DNA from: Fibrella aestuarina BUZ 2
GTDB lineage: Bacteria; Bacteroidota; Bacteroidia; Cytophagales; Spirosomataceae
Reading direction: 5' to 3'
Length of the DNA stretch: 64,000 bases
Assembly: GCF_000331105.1 (NCBI RefSeq)
Contig: NC_020054.1
Coordinates: 3,943,477-4,007,476, forward strand
In this document: piece after piece, positions 1 through 12,450 of the stretch
Layout: every line of letters begins with the position of its first letter
Numbering within the stretch: position 1 is the stretch's first letter
Position numbers and translations under genes: made by a program
The notes under the pieces: generated by a model
What the model was told of the DNA's origin: nothing
Seen by the model: the letters and a program-made list of their open reading frames with translations, nothing else
The model's database searches: none

Positions 1-124
1 TTTTTTAGGCTAACTGCTTCTGTAGTAATCCATTAGCGTTCCACGTGGATATGCTGTGGATAGCGAGTGGAAAACTGGCCAGCCTTTAGTTATATAATTT
101 ATATTATGTTAAGTTAAAACAGCA

Positions 125-156
125 AAAATAAGAGAGGGTGTTTCCCCTCCCTTATT
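125..156 (-). terminator. Intrinsic terminator downstream of the TPR protein gene
   Basis: Read on the minus strand, an AATAAGGGAGGG-type arm pairs with CCCTCTCTTATT across a short loop and is followed by TTTTTG. It sits directly after the stop codon of the TPR gene. The remaining bases 1-124 are A/T-rich and show no gene. Confidence 0.75.
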
Positions 157-162
157 CACCGA

Positions 163-1635
163 TTATTTGGTCGGCTCAACGCAGGCGATGTTCTTGCCTT
201 CGAATTGCTTCAGAATCGTTTCCAACTGCTCCAGCGTGCTCAGCAGTTGTGGATCGTCGGCCTTGATCGACTTCGCCTTCGTGAAGTAGGGTAACGCCTG
301 CTTGAACTTACCGCAAACCCGGCCTTCGACTTCTTTTCCGTTCTTGCTGTAGTCGCTCATGCTCATGTTATCAACCTCCCGCTTCATCACAACGGCTTCA
401 TTGAAGTAGGCAACGCCCATGTTGAAGTTACCTTCATAGTTATTTGGGTCAGCAGCAAGCGCTTTCTCGTAATACTGACGGGCCATTTTCTTAGCCTCAT
501 CCGTCTCGGCGTTCAATTTGGCCGCTTTAGAAGCCAGAGCAGCCCCGTCAACGCCTTTGCCTGCTTCCGCCTTCACCTGCTGATCCAGCTCGGCAATTTT
601 GGTTTTCTGCTCAGCAATTTTGCCTTGCACATCGGCCAGCTGACGCTTCAGATCGGCATTTTTTGGCTGCTTCTTGATCGCCGCTGCCAAACGTACCACC
701 TCGCTGTTGAACGTCTCCAGTACGGCTTTCTCGTCAGCCAGCTTTTTCGTGAGCTGCCCTCCGCGCTTCGCTTCGTCCGTTGCCTTTTTGGCATCCGTTT
801 CCAGCGTGTTCGCCTTGTTATCATACATGATTCCAAGGTTCACGGCCGTTTGTGCGTCGTTCGGGTTTTTATCATACACCTCCTTCATGCTGGCGATGGC
901 GTCGTCGAGGCGGCCATTCTGCTGCATGATGCTTACGCGGGTAGTGCTCAGGTCCCGGTTGCCAGGGAACACTTTCAGCGCCCGATCCAACGTAGCCAGC
1001 GCCTTGTCGGTTTCTTTGTCGGTGCTGTACATCGACGCCAGCATGGCCCAGATCGTCGCGTCTTTACCGCCGTTGCTGGTGTATTTCTCAAACTGCTCCT
1101 TCGTCAGAGCCGTATACTTCGGCTTGTCAGCCCCCTCCCCTTTCTGGCTAATCGCCTGCTGCGCGCTGATACCTGCGTACAACGGAGCGGCCGTATCTTT
1201 CGGGTTAATCTGGCTTGCCATACCTAAGGCGCTGATCGCCGCGTCGTAGTTCTTCGCCTGGTACCGACGAACGCCCTGGTTCATCATGGCCGAGTACATC
1301 ATCTGACCGCTCAAGGCGTCGTTGATCTCTTTGGTGATCTTGCTGTTCGGCTCGACCTCCAGCGCTTTCTTATACGACTCGTAAGCTGTCATAGCCGCGT
1401 TCGAATCCAGCGCAACCACCTTAGGATCATTTGATACCGCAATCGCCTCGTAAATCTGCGCACGAGCCTGCCAAGTTTTGGCTTTCGTACTCAGTTTGGC
1501 TTCGGTGACGTTATTATCGATTTCAGCTTTCGCTTTGTCGAGTGCACCCTGTTCTTTCAACAGGATCGCTTTGTTCTGCGCTACAGCCGAAAAAGACAGC
1601 ACAGTTGCCGCCGACAGGGCCAATAGGTGCTTCAT
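163..1635 (-). CDS. Secreted tetratricopeptide-repeat (TPR) protein
   Basis: A protein of about 490 residues that begins with a signal peptide (MKHLLALSAATVLSFSAVAQ), so it should be exported to the periplasm. The body holds several TPR-like helical pairs, for example around residues 130-160, 195-280 and 390-420, including the typical A-x-x-x-P-x-N/D turn (YYEKALAADPNNYEGNFNMGVAYF). A coiled-coil rich in Lys, Glu and Ala lies between about 280 and 380. TPR proteins act as protein-interaction scaffolds, and no catalytic motif is visible. The reading frame opens 60 nt further upstream, but I chose the internal ATG at 1635 because the signal peptide begins there. The gene follows gyrA on the same strand, separated by a hairpin, so it is probably transcribed separately. 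The specific function is unknown. Confidence 0.8.
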   Translation of the reverse strand: MKHLLALSAATVLSFSAVAQNKAILLKEQGALDKAKAEIDNNVTEAKLSTKAKTWQARAQIYEAIAVSNDPKVVALDSNAAMTAYESYKKALEVEPNSKITKEINDALSGQMMYSAMMNQGVRRYQAKNYDAAISALGMASQINPKDTAAPLYAGISAQQAISQKGEGADKPKYTALTKEQFEKYTSNGGKDATIWAMLASMYSTDKETDKALATLDRALKVFPGNRDLSTTRVSIMQQNGRLDDAIASMKEVYDKNPNDAQTAVNLGIMYDNKANTLETDAKKATDEAKRGGQLTKKLADEKAVLETFNSEVVRLAAAIKKQPKNADLKRQLADVQGKIAEQKTKIAELDQQVKAEAGKGVDGAALASKAAKLNAETDEAKKMARQYYEKALAADPNNYEGNFNMGVAYFNEAVVMKREVDNMSMSDYSKNGKEVEGRVCGKFKQALPYFTKAKSIKADDPQLLSTLEQLETILKQFEGKNIACVEPTK

Positions 1636-1712
1636 GGGTTGTTCCATGTAGGTTTTCACTTGGTTTTGTTCAACAATGGACACGAATTTACGCAATTCTA
1701 CGCTTATAGACA

Positions 1713-1755
1713 GAAAACCGAGTCGCCGGTTTATTTACCCAACAACTCGGTTTTC
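1713..1755 (-). terminator. Hairpin terminator after gyrA
   Basis: A perfect 11-bp inverted repeat, GAAAACCGAGT (1713-1723) and ACTCGGTTTTC (1745-1755), lies just past the gyrA stop codon. The T-run after the stem is short on the minus strand, so termination may be partial. Confidence 0.6.
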
Positions 1756-1781
1756 TATACACACCCTGTAAAACAGGCCAA

Positions 1782-4346
<2,565 letters not shown>

Positions 4347-4415
4347 AAACGGAAGGGGGATTTCGCGAAAATTTGCAATTTCTGCCGTTGCCTACGGTAG
4401 GCGAACGACTATAGA

Positions 4416-4423
4416 CAAATATA
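4416..4423 (-). promoter_or_regulatory. Candidate gyrA promoter (-7 element)
   Basis: On the minus strand the sequence reads TATATTTG, matching the Bacteroidota -7 consensus TAnnTTTG, about 70 nt before the gyrA ATG in a locally A/T-rich stretch. No TTG stands at the usual -33 distance, so the match is partial. The rest of the 4347-4687 gap shows nothing I can support. Confidence 0.45.
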
Positions 4424-4687
4424 CAATTTTTTCGTCGGAAACGGAAATAATCGTTACAATAACGCGCACGAGGGCTTATCAGGCGGTTATCGGCGCTTCG
4501 GCGCAGGCCCTTCCCTCCTACCGCCCCCTGCCGGTTATGTTCTTTCCGAAATACAATTCGTCGTGAGTTGAAACAGCCCCGCTTTTTGGCTGCCGACACC
4601 GCCCGATGATGTGAATTAGTCAGGTGGCCAACGCAACCCTTACCCCTATACGCACCACGGAGCCATCGAGCAGAAAAGCGGTGATAC

Positions 4688-5179
4688 TCAGGCTTTAATT
4701 CGGGGGTCGAACAGGAAGGGTTCGGTGCGGAGCAACGTGATGCGGGCAAAGTCGGGATGAGCCGGATTGAGCAGGTAGTTCCACTCCTGCGGCACGATAA
4801 CCGACGGCACGCGCAACACGGCGGTTTGACCCGTCGTGAGCCAGCGTTCGCCCAGCTGCTGGCACACATCAAAATTCTGGTAGTCGGCCCAGTTGGCAGG
4901 CAGGTCGGCGGGGGTAACGGTTTGGCTGGGTACATTGTCCGGTACGTGGATGACCATCACCCGGAAAAGCGCCTGCAGGCCTTCGCCGCTCCGGTGCACG
5001 ACGTTTTCGAGGCAGGCCAACGCCCGGCTCCCGGCCGTGTAGATAACAAAGCGACCCCGCGCATTCCACCGGGCCACCCCGCCCGACGCCACCAGCCGAT
5101 CGGCATACACAGCGCGGGTGATTCGATACACCTCCAAAGTCGTTTGATGTTTATTGTTTCCCGTCTGACGTCGGGTCAT
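4688..5179 (-). CDS. RES-domain toxin (NAD+-consuming) of a RES/Xre toxin-antitoxin system
   Basis: A 163-residue RES-family protein. Well-studied RES toxins degrade NAD+ and stop growth until neutralised by their Xre/MbcA-type partner. The family hallmarks are present: VYRI with Arg19, a RWN segment at 37-39, Tyr47 in FVIYTAGSRALACLE, and Glu58 in the same helix region. Arg, Tyr and Glu are the residues expected in the ADP-ribosyltransferase-like pocket. The size is typical. The gene follows the antitoxin on the same strand after 53 nt, the usual antitoxin-first order, so both should be expressed from the promoter in front of the antitoxin. That it degrades NAD+ is inferred from the family. 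Confidence 0.88.
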   Translation of the reverse strand: MTRRQTGNNKHQTTLEVYRITRAVYADRLVASGGVARWNARGRFVIYTAGSRALACLENVVHRSGEGLQALFRVMVIHVPDNVPSQTVTPADLPANWADYQNFDVCQQLGERWLTTGQTAVLRVPSVIVPQEWNYLLNPAHPDFARITLLRTEPFLFDPRIKA

Positions 5180-5232
5180 TTTCAGGTGGTCAATAACCTC
5201 AACCCCGAAACGACAAACGTCAAACTAACCGA

Positions 5233-5613
5233 TCAAGCCAGATCGCCGTAATCGATGCGGATGAGTTCGTCCATAATCAGGTCGATACCGCCCGACGTAT
5301 GCAACAGCGAGAAAGGCACCTGATCGCCTAGCCCGAAAGCGGGTTTATCCATCCACCGGCGAAAGGCATCGAGTGAACCAAAGACCTCGGTACCCCGCGC
5401 AAACAGCGCCTGAATTTTCAGGACCTTCTCGCTATCCTGCGGGTTGAGTTTCCGGTGTTCCCGCTCGTAGCGCTGAAACGTTTTCAACGAGGTATCGAAC
5501 ACCTCAGCCAATTGCTCCCGACGATACCCCGTCTGATCGGCCACGTCGAAAAACAACAGGGCCGGTACGCCCCGCAGTGCGGCCAATACCAGTCGATTTC
5601 GATCCTGAACCAT
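5233..5613 (-). CDS. Xre/MbcA/ParS-type antitoxin (DUF2384-like)
   Basis: A 126-residue partner of the RES toxin. The N-terminal half is an Xre-like helix-turn-helix (TGYRREQLAEVFDTSLKTFQRYE, about residues 27-50). The C-terminal half has the MbcA/ParS fold signature (LFARGTEVFGSLDAFRRWMDKPAFGL, with Leu-Leu-x-T-x-x-G-I near the end), which normally plugs the toxin active site. The frame is open 51 nt further upstream, but the ATG at 5613 begins the conserved part and lies just after a consensus promoter, so I use it. Autorepression is likely because half-sites of an inverted repeat overlap the promoter. Confidence 0.87.
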   Translation of the reverse strand: MVQDRNRLVLAALRGVPALLFFDVADQTGYRREQLAEVFDTSLKTFQRYEREHRKLNPQDSEKVLKIQALFARGTEVFGSLDAFRRWMDKPAFGLGDQVPFSLLHTSGGIDLIMDELIRIDYGDLA

Positions 5614-5635
5614 AGTGCGTTTTTGTTTAGCCGAA

Positions 5636-5677
5636 CAAAGATAGACAATTGTCTGACTAACCAAGAAATTTGTCTAT
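5636..5677 (-). promoter_or_regulatory. Promoter overlapped by an operator for the toxin-antitoxin operon
   Basis: On the minus strand, TTG (5664-5662), an 18-bp spacer and TATCTTTG (5643-5636) fit the Bacteroidota promoter consensus. The same DNA contains the perfect 12-bp palindrome AGACAATTGTCT (5643-5654) and the inverted pair ATAGACAA (5641-5648) / TTGTCTAT (5670-5677), giving three half-sites of the same sequence. Binding by the Xre antitoxin here would block transcription of its own operon. Confidence 0.7.
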
Positions 5678-5775
5678 ATGTTCCTCCGATCGCTAAGCCA
5701 GCAGCACCAGTCTGGACTCAGGCAACTTACTTTATCACCTTGACGACGATAAACGACACGTAACCACCACCTTAT

Positions 5776-5910
5776 ATGCTCCCACAACGCTATCTGATCC
5801 TTGGGCTAGGCGCGCTGACGATCGGCTACCAGCCTAAACAGGCAACCGATCCGTCGGCTACCTTCCAGTCGATCCCATTGGCTGTCAACGAGGCCCCCCC
5901 GCGAACCTAA
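5776..5910 (+). pseudogene. Signal-peptide piece of a gene split by an in-frame stop
   Basis: A 44-codon frame starting at ATG 5776 encodes a signal-peptide-like N-terminus (MLPQRYLILGLGALTIGY) and ends at TAA 5908-5910, just after a run of seven C. The downstream hypothetical frame starting at 5932 is in the same phase, and the seven codons between TAA and its ATG are open. The simplest reading is one exported protein of about 250 residues interrupted by a nonsense codon, but two separate short genes or a sequencing error cannot be excluded. Confidence 0.45.
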
Positions 5911-5931
5911 CGGCCCGCACTCAACTTCGCC

Positions 5932-6531
5932 ATGTACGCGCAAGTCAGTCGGCCGGTTCGTAGTGAGCGCGATCACGAGGCCCGGCAACGCCTGATTCAC
6001 CAGCTAAAAGGGCAACTCGCAACCGAATCGCCACTGCTCGTTCCGCTCAATGAGCCGCAGCCACCCCGTTCGCTCGCCGCCGCCGACCGGATCTACCGCC
6101 AGTTTGTACTCACTCACCGCAACAGCCTTGTCCTTCCGCTGTTTCAGCAACGCCACGCCCGCTCGCTCCTGATCGATTACGGAATGCTGCATACCCAAAA
6201 CTGGTCGGCCATCGCGTATTACACCGATCAGCTGGTAAGGGGCCAATCCCTCGACTACCCGCTCATCACCAGGGCGTTGGTAAGGCTGAAAGGGCATTTG
6301 CCAGCCGGTGCGTACAGCGCTTTGTTGCGGCGGGCCACCACCGTCGCCGAGGCGGAGTGGCACCGACAGCAACAACACATCGACCTGCTTGATCAGCAAT
6401 TGGCCAAGGTGCCCACGTCGCGCGGGCAGGCAGTAACCCGAACGCTGCTACAGCGGGGCATCGCTCACCTCCGCGCCGATTGCATTGGGCCGGAGGTAGC
6501 TACCCTCCATCGGTTGGCCAAATCAGCCTGA
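5932..6531 (+). CDS. Hypothetical helical protein, possibly the body of a broken exported protein
   Basis: A 199-residue frame of unknown function, rich in Arg, Leu, Gln and Ala and predicted to be largely helical. It has no membrane segment or recognisable catalytic motif. It is in phase with a short upstream frame that carries a signal peptide and stops at 5908, so the intact gene may have started at 5776. It ends just before a strong bidirectional terminator shared with convergent dapA. I do not recognise the family. Confidence 0.5.
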   Translation: MYAQVSRPVRSERDHEARQRLIHQLKGQLATESPLLVPLNEPQPPRSLAAADRIYRQFVLTHRNSLVLPLFQQRHARSLLIDYGMLHTQNWSAIAYYTDQLVRGQSLDYPLITRALVRLKGHLPAGAYSALLRRATTVAEAEWHRQQQHIDLLDQQLAKVPTSRGQAVTRTLLQRGIAHLRADCIGPEVATLHRLAKSA

Positions 6532-6540
6532 CCAGCCTAC

Positions 6541-6580
6541 CCACAAAAAAAGCATCCGCCGGCGGATGCTTTTTTTGTGG
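6541..6580. terminator. Bidirectional intrinsic terminator
   Basis: A perfect 40-bp palindrome with arms of the form CCACAAAAAAAGCATCCGCC: a G/C-rich stem core flanked by an A-run on one side and a T-run on the other. It serves the rightward hypothetical gene and the leftward dapA gene, which converge here. Confidence 0.93.
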
Positions 6581-6597
6581 GTACGACTAGAGCGCGC

Positions 6598-7494
6598 CTA
6601 GGCAACCAGTTCAATCAGGCTGTCTTGCTGCAACACGGCCCGTTGGCGCTCACGCAGGTCGTCGGACGCTTTCATGAGCGGCAGCCGCACATCGGAGCCA
6701 ATGATACCGAGCGTATCGAGAATCCCTTTGATACCGACGGGGTTGCCTTCTTCGTAAAGCAGCGGGTCGATGCGCAGGAAATGATTCAGTTCGCGGCGGG
6801 CGGTCTGGAAATCGCCGTGCAGCGCGGCGTCGATCATCCCGGAGAACCGGGCCGGGAAGGCGTTGGCAATCACCGACATAACCCCTACCCCACCGATGCT
6901 AATGATGGGCACGCCCTGCACGTCGTCGCCCGAAATGAGCAGAAAATCCTCGGGCGCGTCGCGCGCAATTTCCATGCACTGTTCAATGATGCAGGAGGCT
7001 TCTTTCACGCCAATGATGTTGGGATGCTGCGCCAACTCAACCACCGTTTCCGGTGACATGTTGATGCCCGTCCGCGGCGGAATGTTATACAGAATGACTG
7101 GTACCGGCGAGGCATCGGCTATGCGGGTGAAGTGTTCGATCACGCCCCGGCGACCGGGTTTATTGTAATACGGACAAACCGACAGGATGGCGTCGACGCC
7201 ATCGAAATCAATGTCGTTCATACCCGCGACCACATCGGCCGTCACGTTGCCGCCGACGCCATAGACGATGGGCAGGTTGCGCGGGTTGTTTTCGTTCAGG
7301 TACGTTAGCAGTTGTTTTTTCTCGGCCTTCGACACCGTCGGTGACTCACCGGTGGTGCCTTGCAGCACAAAGTAGCGCACGCCTCCCTCCGAAACGTGAT
7401 TGATGACCCGACCAAATCCCTCGAAATCGATCGAATGGTCGGCGTTGAACGGGGTGACAATGGCGACACCCACACCGTGGAACTGCGTGTACAT
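6598..7494 (-). CDS. dapA: 4-hydroxy-tetrahydrodipicolinate synthase
   Basis: Condenses pyruvate with aspartate semialdehyde in the first committed step of the diaminopimelate/lysine pathway, which supplies peptidoglycan precursors in the cytoplasm. At 298 residues it is the normal length of this TIM-barrel aldolase. The Schiff-base lysine is Lys164 in GVKEAS, Tyr136 in LYNIPPRTG is the proton-relay tyrosine, Arg141 would bind substrate, and the GTTGE loop (46-50) holds the Thr of the triad. The match is to DapA more than to the related sugar-acid aldolases because GTTGESPT, NIPPRTG and the Arg are all present. It is a single-gene unit bounded by a terminator downstream and a -7 element upstream. 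Confidence 0.95.
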   Translation of the reverse strand: MYTQFHGVGVAIVTPFNADHSIDFEGFGRVINHVSEGGVRYFVLQGTTGESPTVSKAEKKQLLTYLNENNPRNLPIVYGVGGNVTADVVAGMNDIDFDGVDAILSVCPYYNKPGRRGVIEHFTRIADASPVPVILYNIPPRTGINMSPETVVELAQHPNIIGVKEASCIIEQCMEIARDAPEDFLLISGDDVQGVPIISIGGVGVMSVIANAFPARFSGMIDAALHGDFQTARRELNHFLRIDPLLYEEGNPVGIKGILDTLGIIGSDVRLPLMKASDDLRERQRAVLQQDSLIELVA

Positions 7495-7522
7495 GAGCAG
7501 AGAAAGGTCAAATTGACGACTG

Positions 7523-7530
7523 CAAAGATA
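7523..7530 (-). promoter_or_regulatory. Candidate dapA promoter (-7 element)
   Basis: On the minus strand TATCTTTG matches TAnnTTTG about 30 nt before the dapA start. A TTG at the standard distance is missing, so only the -7 part is supported. Confidence 0.5.
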
Positions 7531-7575
7531 GTCAGTTGTCCTTGATGGTCAGTAGTTGTTTTTTACAATGACAGC

Positions 7576-9303
7576 CTAATACCGATACGTCGCCCCTTTG
7601 AAGTCGAACAGCACCTGCTGACGGCCATCGGCTTTCTTGAGCAGGACCTTGTTGGGCTCGTGCTGATCCACCCGCTGCCAATAGGTCGCCGTTTTGGGCA
7701 GGTAGAAATTGACCAGCTGCGCGTCGATGATGGGGTAAAACGACGGACTGACCGTATAATCGGCATCGTCGCCTTTATACGACGGATACACGATGGTATC
7801 GCCCGCCACGTATTGCCGCTCAATCGTCTGTGCAATCGAGCGGTATGGGTTGGCGATGCGCGGGTTGGCATACAGCAGGTAACGCGGCGATCGGTCTTCC
7901 CAGACGTGCCGAATCGTGTTGGCTACAAACCCCAGCTGGCACAGCAGCAGCACGGCCATCGGGTACTTTACCCAGGCTGGGTACGTCCAGAGGGCGCGCA
8001 GGGCTAGTGCCACCAGCACCAGCGCGAACGCCATGCTGTAGCCCACGTATTTGTGCTGAATGCGGAAGGTATTCTGATCCTGCACGGCGTAAACGAGCAG
8101 AAACGCCAGCGGTACCATCCCCAGCAGCCACATCGCCCAGTAGGCCCGCCGCCGCTCGCCGCGTTGACGCATGGTGTCGTCGATCAGCACAGCCAGCAGC
8201 AACAGCCCCGCCGTAAAGCAGGTGAATTGCAACCGCGTTTTGGAATAGAGCAGCCCCGCCACGACCAGCACCCCCAGAATAGCGCCCTGCTTGATGCGTT
8301 CGGACCGGACAAACCGGTAGATACCCAGGATGCCAACCGTAGCCGCCGCCAGGATGAGCCAGTTTCGTTTACCCTCCAGCACGTCGAAGAAGCCATTGAT
8401 GGGCAAGAAGTGGTTGATGGCGATGGGCACCAACTGAATAATCGCGTTGAACGGCGTGGTGGGGGCCAGATAACCCACCTGCGGATTTTTAGCGGCCATC
8501 TCGTTGTAGACATTCTTACTGTCTTCAATGAACCGAAACGCGTATTGCCCGCCCCCGGCTTTCAACCACCAGAGCATCCCCAGCGTGGGAATAACCATCG
8601 CCAGGGCCAGCCCAACCCAGGTACGTAGGTTCCGTACGAACAGCAGCACAATGAGGCCGTGAAGCGCAAACAAGGTGAAGACCGAATAATGGCACATCAG
8701 GCACAGGAAGGCACACAGGCCATAGGCGACATAGAGCCCCACCGGTCGTTGGCGGGCCTCCTCCGCTTTCAGAATCCGAAAAAACAGGTACGTGGCCAGC
8801 AGGCAAAAGAAGAAGGTCATAGTGTAGGTACGTACCACCTGCGACCAGCCTACGTAGAGCGGCTCGATGGTGGCCAGCGCCGCCACGCCCAGCGCCAGAT
8901 TGGGCGAGTTGAACACGGACCGCACAAACACGAAGATGAGCGGAATCAGCAGGACACTGAACAGCACCGACAAGGCCCGCAACGTACCATCGCCCACGCC
9001 AAACCAGTTGGTCCAGTAATGCAACAGCAGGGCGTGCGCCGCCGAACTGCCGTTGTCAATCCGGGCGCCGGCATCGTAAAAGTCAGCGATGCCTTTCTCC
9101 TTCCAGAACTCGGCCGGTGTAAAATACGGCTTGGCTTTGTTGAAGAAAACCTCGTGCTGGTTCGCGCCGCCCATCGGCACAAACTGACTGACGAAGAAGG
9201 AGTTCTTCTCGTCGCCGCCAATGCCGTGTGCGTCCAGATTAACGATGCGAATGGCAACGGCAACCGCACAAAGCAGAAAAAGAAACAGGTAGTGAAGGCG
9301 CAT
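7576..9303 (-). CDS. Polytopic membrane glycosyltransferase, family 39 / ArnT-PMT type
   Basis: A 575-residue integral membrane protein with about 11-13 hydrophobic segments spread to about residue 460 and a soluble C-terminal part (about 465-575). After the first segment the luminal loop contains the acidic pair Asp31-Glu32 (GIGGDEKNSFF), the position of the catalytic acidic motif in lipid-linked-sugar transferases of the ArnT/PMT_2 class. Such enzymes move a sugar from a polyprenyl-phosphate donor to an acceptor on the periplasmic face. The acceptor is unknown. ligA lies upstream on the same strand, separated by a large inverted repeat. Confidence 0.78.
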   Translation of the reverse strand: MRLHYLFLFLLCAVAVAIRIVNLDAHGIGGDEKNSFFVSQFVPMGGANQHEVFFNKAKPYFTPAEFWKEKGIADFYDAGARIDNGSSAAHALLLHYWTNWFGVGDGTLRALSVLFSVLLIPLIFVFVRSVFNSPNLALGVAALATIEPLYVGWSQVVRTYTMTFFFCLLATYLFFRILKAEEARQRPVGLYVAYGLCAFLCLMCHYSVFTLFALHGLIVLLFVRNLRTWVGLALAMVIPTLGMLWWLKAGGGQYAFRFIEDSKNVYNEMAAKNPQVGYLAPTTPFNAIIQLVPIAINHFLPINGFFDVLEGKRNWLILAAATVGILGIYRFVRSERIKQGAILGVLVVAGLLYSKTRLQFTCFTAGLLLLAVLIDDTMRQRGERRRAYWAMWLLGMVPLAFLLVYAVQDQNTFRIQHKYVGYSMAFALVLVALALRALWTYPAWVKYPMAVLLLCQLGFVANTIRHVWEDRSPRYLLYANPRIANPYRSIAQTIERQYVAGDTIVYPSYKGDDADYTVSPSFYPIIDAQLVNFYLPKTATYWQRVDQHEPNKVLLKKADGRQQVLFDFKGATYRY

Positions 9304-9318
9304 GAAATGGAGGTTGGA

Positions 9319-9416
9319 GGTTCAATGTCCAAAGTCCCACGTCCAAAGTTCAAGGTGGGCCGACGCAAGAGCAAACATGCCAGCCCACCTTGAACCTTGA
9401 ACGTGGGACTTTGAAC
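9319..9416. repeat. Long imperfect inverted repeat between ligA and the membrane glycosyltransferase
   Basis: The left arm (9319-9360) and right arm (9383-9416) share the complementary blocks AAAGTCCCACGT / ACGTGGGACTTT and TTCAAGGTGGGC / GCCCACCTTGAA around a 22-nt loop. The arms are built from short TTGAAC/TTGGAC-like words. It could act as a terminator or mRNA stabiliser after ligA, or be a dispersed intergenic repeat. Confidence 0.7.
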
Positions 9417-9419
9417 TCA

Positions 9420-11579
<2,160 letters not shown>

Positions 11580-11747
11580 TCAGGCGATAAGCGCGCCGGA
11601 CGGATTGGCGGGGTAGCCCCAGGCCCATTTACCCCGGCCCTAAGCCCAGCACGAAGATGGTAGGGTTTCGGCATTCGGGCAAAAAAACTTAGTTTTACTG
11701 GCTGGCTATGGGTTTTGTAAGCCCCAACTGGCCTGACACCCATTTGT

Positions 11748-12422
11748 ATGAATTTTCCCATTGTGGCGCCGTCAATTCTGGCTGCCGACTTTGCCAATCT
11801 GCAACGCGACGTTGAGTTGATCAACCGCAGTGAGGCCGACTGGTTTCATATCGACGTGATGGACGGCGTCTTCGTGCCCAACATCTCGTTCGGCTTTCCG
11901 GTGATGGAGGCCGTTCGGCGGCACGCGACCAAACCCCTGGATGTTCACCTGATGATCGTGCAGCCCGAACGGTACATCGACGCCTTTGCCAAGGCCGGTG
12001 CCGCCGCCATTACAGTACACTATGAGGCCTGTACGCACCTCCACCGCACGCTCACCCAGATTCGGGAAGCCGGGTGCCGGGCTGGGGTGGCGCTCAACAT
12101 GCAAACCCCGGTGGAGGCCCTCGCCGACCTGACCGACGCGTTCGATCAGGTGCTGATCATGACGATTAACCCCGGTTTTGGCGGGCAAAAACTGTTGCCG
12201 CTGTCGATTCCGAAAGTGCAGAAAATGCAGCGTCTGCTGGCAATGGCCCGCAGCAATGCGTTGATTGGGGTCGATGGGGGCATTGATGCCCGGACCATGG
12301 GGCCCGTACTGGACGCTGGTGCCCACTATTTTGTGGCAGGTACGTCGGTGTTTGGGGCCAAAGACCCCCTCGATGCCGTGCGCACACTGAAGCACCTCGC
12401 CCCCACCAAACCCCTTGCCTAA
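11748..12422 (+). CDS. rpe: Ribulose-phosphate 3-epimerase
   Basis: Interconverts ribulose 5-phosphate and xylulose 5-phosphate in the pentose phosphate pathway. At 224 residues it is the normal size. The metal site and catalytic acids of the family are visible: Ser9 in APSILAAD, His34 and Asp36 in FHIDVMDG, His67 in DVHLMI, and the second catalytic Asp in GVDGGID. The phosphate loop NPGFGGQ is also present. It is the first gene of a rightward set: the amylase starts 28 nt after it and the OmpA protein 15 nt after that. It is transcribed divergently from ligA over a 195-nt gap in which I see no clear consensus promoter. Confidence 0.95.
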   Translation: MNFPIVAPSILAADFANLQRDVELINRSEADWFHIDVMDGVFVPNISFGFPVMEAVRRHATKPLDVHLMIVQPERYIDAFAKAGAAAITVHYEACTHLHRTLTQIREAGCRAGVALNMQTPVEALADLTDAFDQVLIMTINPGFGGQKLLPLSIPKVQKMQRLLAMARSNALIGVDGGIDARTMGPVLDAGAHYFVAGTSVFGAKDPLDAVRTLKHLAPTKPLA

Positions 12423-12450
12423 CCGGCCACCCCCATTCGAACCGTAACGT

